Assembly: GCA_036394315.1 (NCBI GenBank)
Contig: DASWFI010000084.1
Location: 1-43,731 of the forward strand
DNA: 43,731 bases
Reading direction: 5' to 3'
From: DASWFI01 sp036394315
GTDB lineage: Bacteria; Patescibacteriota; Doudnabacteria; UBA920; O2-02-FULL-48-8
The notes beneath the pieces were generated by a model, which was given only the letters and a program-made list of their open reading frames with translations, searched no databases and had not been told where the DNA came from. Both the position numbers and the translations under genes were made by a program. Shown in pieces: positions 42,532 to 43,731 of the stretch (position 1 is the first letter of the stretch; each line of letters opens with the position of its first letter).

Positions 42532-42589
42532 CCCCCCCCCCAGCCGAATTTTGAGACTTTAAATCTGCCCGTTGTTCAAAAATTGTCAT
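42519..42589. other. Head-to-head overlap of the avd and RT starts
   Basis: ATG 42519 (forward) and ATG 42589 (reverse) face past each other, so the 71 bases between would be coding on both strands if each gene starts at its ATG. The C10/G10 run lies in the middle. In the given sequence the forward ATG frame stops at 42552 and the reverse ATG frame stops at 42515. Confidence 0.6.
42532..42541. repeat. C10 homopolymer (G10 on the reverse strand)
   Basis: The longest C/G homopolymer I see in the window. It lies within both 5' coding extensions of the avd-like gene and the RT. Runs of this length slip readily in replication. Confidence 0.98.
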
Positions 42590-42912
42590 CTGCATATAAA
42601 CTTTGGAGTGTTTATTTACCCCGAATTCCCCGATTAATTAGATACTCGTTGGGAGAAAAAATTACCAGTTTGTTTATTGATCTTACTGAATTAATACTAA
42701 TTGCCGGATATTCGGACAGACAGCAAAAATTACAAATTTTGCAAAAAGCCAGCGTAAAGCTTGATTTGCTAAAATACTTCCTGCAAACAGCTTTTGAGCT
42801 TAAGGCCATAGATAACCAAAAACTCTCTGAACTTGTGGTACTACTCAGTGAAGTCGGACGGCAGCTTGGCGGCTGGCAAAAACAATTGCTTAAACAAACT
42901 CCTCTGCAATAA
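42583..42912 (+). CDS. avd: Avd-like four-helix-bundle accessory protein
   Basis: DGR accessory proteins form a basic pentameric barrel that binds the RT and TR RNA. The frame has the family pattern YKLWSVYLPRIPRLIRYSLG, then ASVKLDLLKYFLQTAFELKA and EVGRQLGGWQKQLL. The annotated TTG (42583) cuts helix 1: in-frame residues upstream (NFETLNLPVVQK) match the family N-terminus, so the true start is earlier. The only nearby ATG, 42519, is one base out of frame because of the C10 run; nine or twelve C would restore it. The gene is antisense to the other components, which is unusual. Confidence 0.82.
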   Translation: MSSAYKLWSVYLPRIPRLIRYSLGEKITSLFIDLTELILIAGYSDRQQKLQILQKASVKLDLLKYFLQTAFELKAIDNQKLSELVVLLSEVGRQLGGWQKQLLKQTPLQ

Positions 42913-42927
42913 ACAGAGGAGTTTTCT
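42896..42927. terminator. Hairpin between avd and the template repeat
   Basis: A perfect 11-bp stem aaactcctctg (42896-42906) / cagaggagttt (42914-42924) with the avd TAA stop in its loop, then TTTTC. It ends avd on the forward strand and lies 16 bases 3' of the TR on the reverse strand, so it may also fix the end of the TR RNA. Confidence 0.75.
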
Positions 42928-42939
42928 ATCCAAAGAAAG

Positions 42940-43034
42940 TTGCGGCCGCCGAACCAGTTGTTGTCGTTCCAGTCGTTGGCATTGCGGTTGACGTTCACGT
43001 ACCGCTCGTCACCATTACGGTAGAAATTAGCGAA
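42940..43034 (-). repeat. Template repeat (TR) of the DGR
   Basis: 95 bases, read on the reverse strand. It contains 26 adenines; 14 of them differ in the VR. Read in the target frame it gives FANFYRNGDERYVNVNRN and then ANDWNDNNWFGGRN, with nine AAY codons in positions suited to mutation. The last 17 bases (ggttcggcggccgcaa region) are GC-rich and identical to the VR, as expected for the initiation-of-homing segment. Confidence 0.95.
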
Positions 43035-43260
43035 TCGTGCGAAATATCATCCGATCTGCTTTTAAAAAACCGTGATTATTTTGCGGGGATAAAACCCGAC
43101 CAATATTCCGCACCAAGTTTCTTTGGAAACTTCTTGTCAGACGGCACTCTGTTTTAAACCTTAGTCGAAAACATTCTGGCGATCCGACAATGCGAGACAA
43201 ACAATCTGAAAGCATACTCGCAGATATTTTAAAATTTATCTGAATTTATTTTACTAAAAT
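43035..43260 (-). ncRNA. Probable 5' part of the TR RNA
   Basis: Lies between TR and the target gene terminator. It has no convincing gene; a 7-bp hairpin aagtttc/gaaactt at 43115-43132 is visible on either strand. TR RNAs usually extend past the repeat, so this stretch is likely transcribed. I could not pick out a promoter with confidence. Confidence 0.35.
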
Positions 43261-43274
43261 TTTACGCAATTGAA

Positions 43275-43306
43275 AACAGGGCTCTTTCTTCCGAAAGAAC
43301 CCTGTT
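43275..43306 (-). terminator. Terminator of the target gene
   Basis: Outer stem aacaggg/ccctgtt and inner stem tctttc/gaaaga with one mismatch and a 4-base loop; TTTTC follows on the reverse strand. It lies 67 bases after the target stop codon. Confidence 0.75.
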
Positions 43307-43364
43307 GTGTGTAAGCACCAAGCGTCCGAGAGTCCAAGATCCAATAGAACCAAGGATCTTAGAA

Positions 43365-43381
43365 TCCAAGAACTACTTGGA
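43365..43381 (-). promoter_or_regulatory. Hairpin four bases 3' of the VR
   Basis: Stem tccaag/cttgga (6 bp) with a 5-base loop holding the target stop codon TAG. In the Bordetella phage DGR a short hairpin or cruciform four bases past the VR is needed for retrohoming; position and size match here. A second inverted repeat (aagatcc/ggatctt) follows at 43336-43360. Confidence 0.6.
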
Positions 43382-43731
43382 AACCTTGCGGCCGCCGAAC
43401 CAGTAGTCGTCGTCCCAGACGTAGGCATCGCGGTAGACGTCCACGCACCGCTCGACACCACGACGGCAGAAATAAGCGAAACACCAGTTACTGTCGGCAT
43501 CCTGCCAGCTATCGCCGTTGGGATGCTGATCCGCGAACTCCGGGTGCAGAGCGTTGATCAACACCTGGACTTCCAGGTCGCGGGTCAACAGACGCTTCGT
43601 GCGCTCTTTCTCAACTTGCGCGTCGCTGATCTGACGGCCGACCTTGAACATTTCAAAGTCGAACCCTTCCCACTCCTCGGCATCGCCCCCGATCAACGGC
43701 ATGGTCGAAACCACGTCGCTGTTGGTGTATA
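43373..43731 (-). CDS. DGR target protein, C-terminal part (partial)
   Basis: At least 118 residues; the frame is open to the window end, so the start is outside (a GTG at 43714 is possible but not convincing). The last 36 residues are the variable region and tail: FAYFCRRGVERCVDVYRDAY, then VWDDDYWFGGRKVSK. DGR targets usually present this as a C-type-lectin-like binding surface; I do not recognise the rest (EGFDFEMFKVGRQISDAQVE, DLEVQVLINALHPEFAD). Two variable Tyr codons have become Cys. GC-rich codons contrast with the RT gene. Confidence 0.85.
   Translation of the reverse strand, partial: YTNSDVVSTMPLIGGDAEEWEGFDFEMFKVGRQISDAQVEKERTKRLLTRDLEVQVLINALHPEFADQHPNGDSWQDADSNWCFAYFCRRGVERCVDVYRDAYVWDDDYWFGGRKVSK
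43386..43480 (-). repeat. Variable repeat (VR) of the DGR
   Basis: 95 bases aligned without gaps to the TR at an offset of 446. 14 substitutions, each at a TR adenine (coding strand), altering 13 codons, all nonsynonymous. The stop codon lies 11 bases beyond it. Confidence 0.96.

Larger units (their letters stand above)
41563..43731 (-). mobile_element. Diversity-generating retroelement (RT, Avd, TR, VR, target)
   Basis: All components are within 2.2 kb. Target gene with VR, TR and RT are on the reverse strand; the Avd-like gene is between TR and RT on the forward strand. Adenine-specific differences between TR and VR (14 of 14) show that mutagenic retrohoming has acted here. The target gene runs off the right end, so the element is not fully in view. 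Confidence 0.95.

Noticed and set aside
42532..42541. The G10 run as a Shine-Dalgarno for the TTG start of the RT
   Set aside because: The run touches the TTG directly, so the spacing is too short for a normal ribosome binding site.
42612..42998. Reverse-strand ORF covering the TR and the avd gene
   Set aside because: Only its start reads as the TR in the target frame. The rest is antisense to avd with Cys/Ser-rich shadow composition.
43027..43215. Reverse-strand 62-residue ORF upstream of the TR
   Set aside because: No recognised family or ribosome binding site; more likely part of the TR RNA.
1..43731. CRISPR arrays and insertion sequences
   Set aside because: I saw no regularly spaced repeats and no intact transposase gene.

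Overview
The window is a 43.7 kb chromosomal piece from a bacterium of the Patescibacteria (Candidate Phyla Radiation), probably a Parcubacteria-type lineage. This is inferred from compact genes with gaps of 0-5 bases, several core proteins shorter than usual (ValS without its C-terminal coiled coil, PolA without a recognisable 3'-5' exonuclease, a 306-residue 6-phosphogluconate dehydrogenase), some apparently leaderless promoters, and a diversity-generating retroelement (DGR), a feature common in CPR genomes. TGA behaves as a stop. No rRNA is present; one tRNA (Glu, UUC) is.

Layout. 1-2250: promoter and leader followed by rpsF-ssb-rpsR and efp. 2297-7404: a reverse-strand block with a cupredoxin lipoprotein, glutamate dehydrogenase, a DUF3105 protein, two thioredoxin-reductase-like flavoproteins and folD. 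7471-8730: an ECF sigma factor with a DUF5667 membrane partner. 8740-12768: an unrecognised helical protein, zwf and gnd (oxidative pentose phosphate branch) and a small secreted protein. 13120-14621: two MntA/HepT toxin-antitoxin modules pointing at each other, each beside a related gene remnant. 14844-16766: tRNA-Glu, a YggT-like protein and tsaD. 16806-17777: a diguanylate cyclase. 17816-20198: valS behind a leader with the architecture of a T-box riboswitch. 20256-28089: a Gmad2-type protein and rpoB-rpoC. 28204-31911: a tight operon ruvA-femX-LOG-tsaB-MFS. 31984-32780: a small three-gene unit of unknown function, the middle gene frameshifted. 32883-37546: uvrB, rpsT, polA. 37654-38328: a HigBA-type module with a broken toxin. 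38398-41514: pilB and a DHH-like protein with degenerate motifs.

41563-43731 is a DGR and the most interesting region. It has a reverse transcriptase with the DGR-type GxxxSQ and YADD motifs, an Avd-like four-helix protein, a 95-base template repeat (TR) and a 95-base variable repeat (VR) at the 3' end of a target gene that runs off the window. TR and VR differ at 14 positions. All 14 are adenines in the TR on the coding strand, none of the other 69 positions differ, and all nine Asn codons of the TR are changed in the VR. The avd and RT genes are head to head, and their 5' ends share one run of ten C (G on the other strand). From the upstream ATG on each strand both genes are out of frame at ten, and both come into frame at nine or twelve. 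This is either a contingency tract switching both mutagenesis proteins together, or a homopolymer error. A hairpin begins four bases after the VR, as at known DGR targets.

The second main observation is the valS leader: strong promoter, pseudoknot-like element, strong stem III-like hairpin, then a 6-bp helix, a 7-base bulge TGGTACC and a second helix, followed by a terminator. T-boxes are not usually associated with CPR bacteria.
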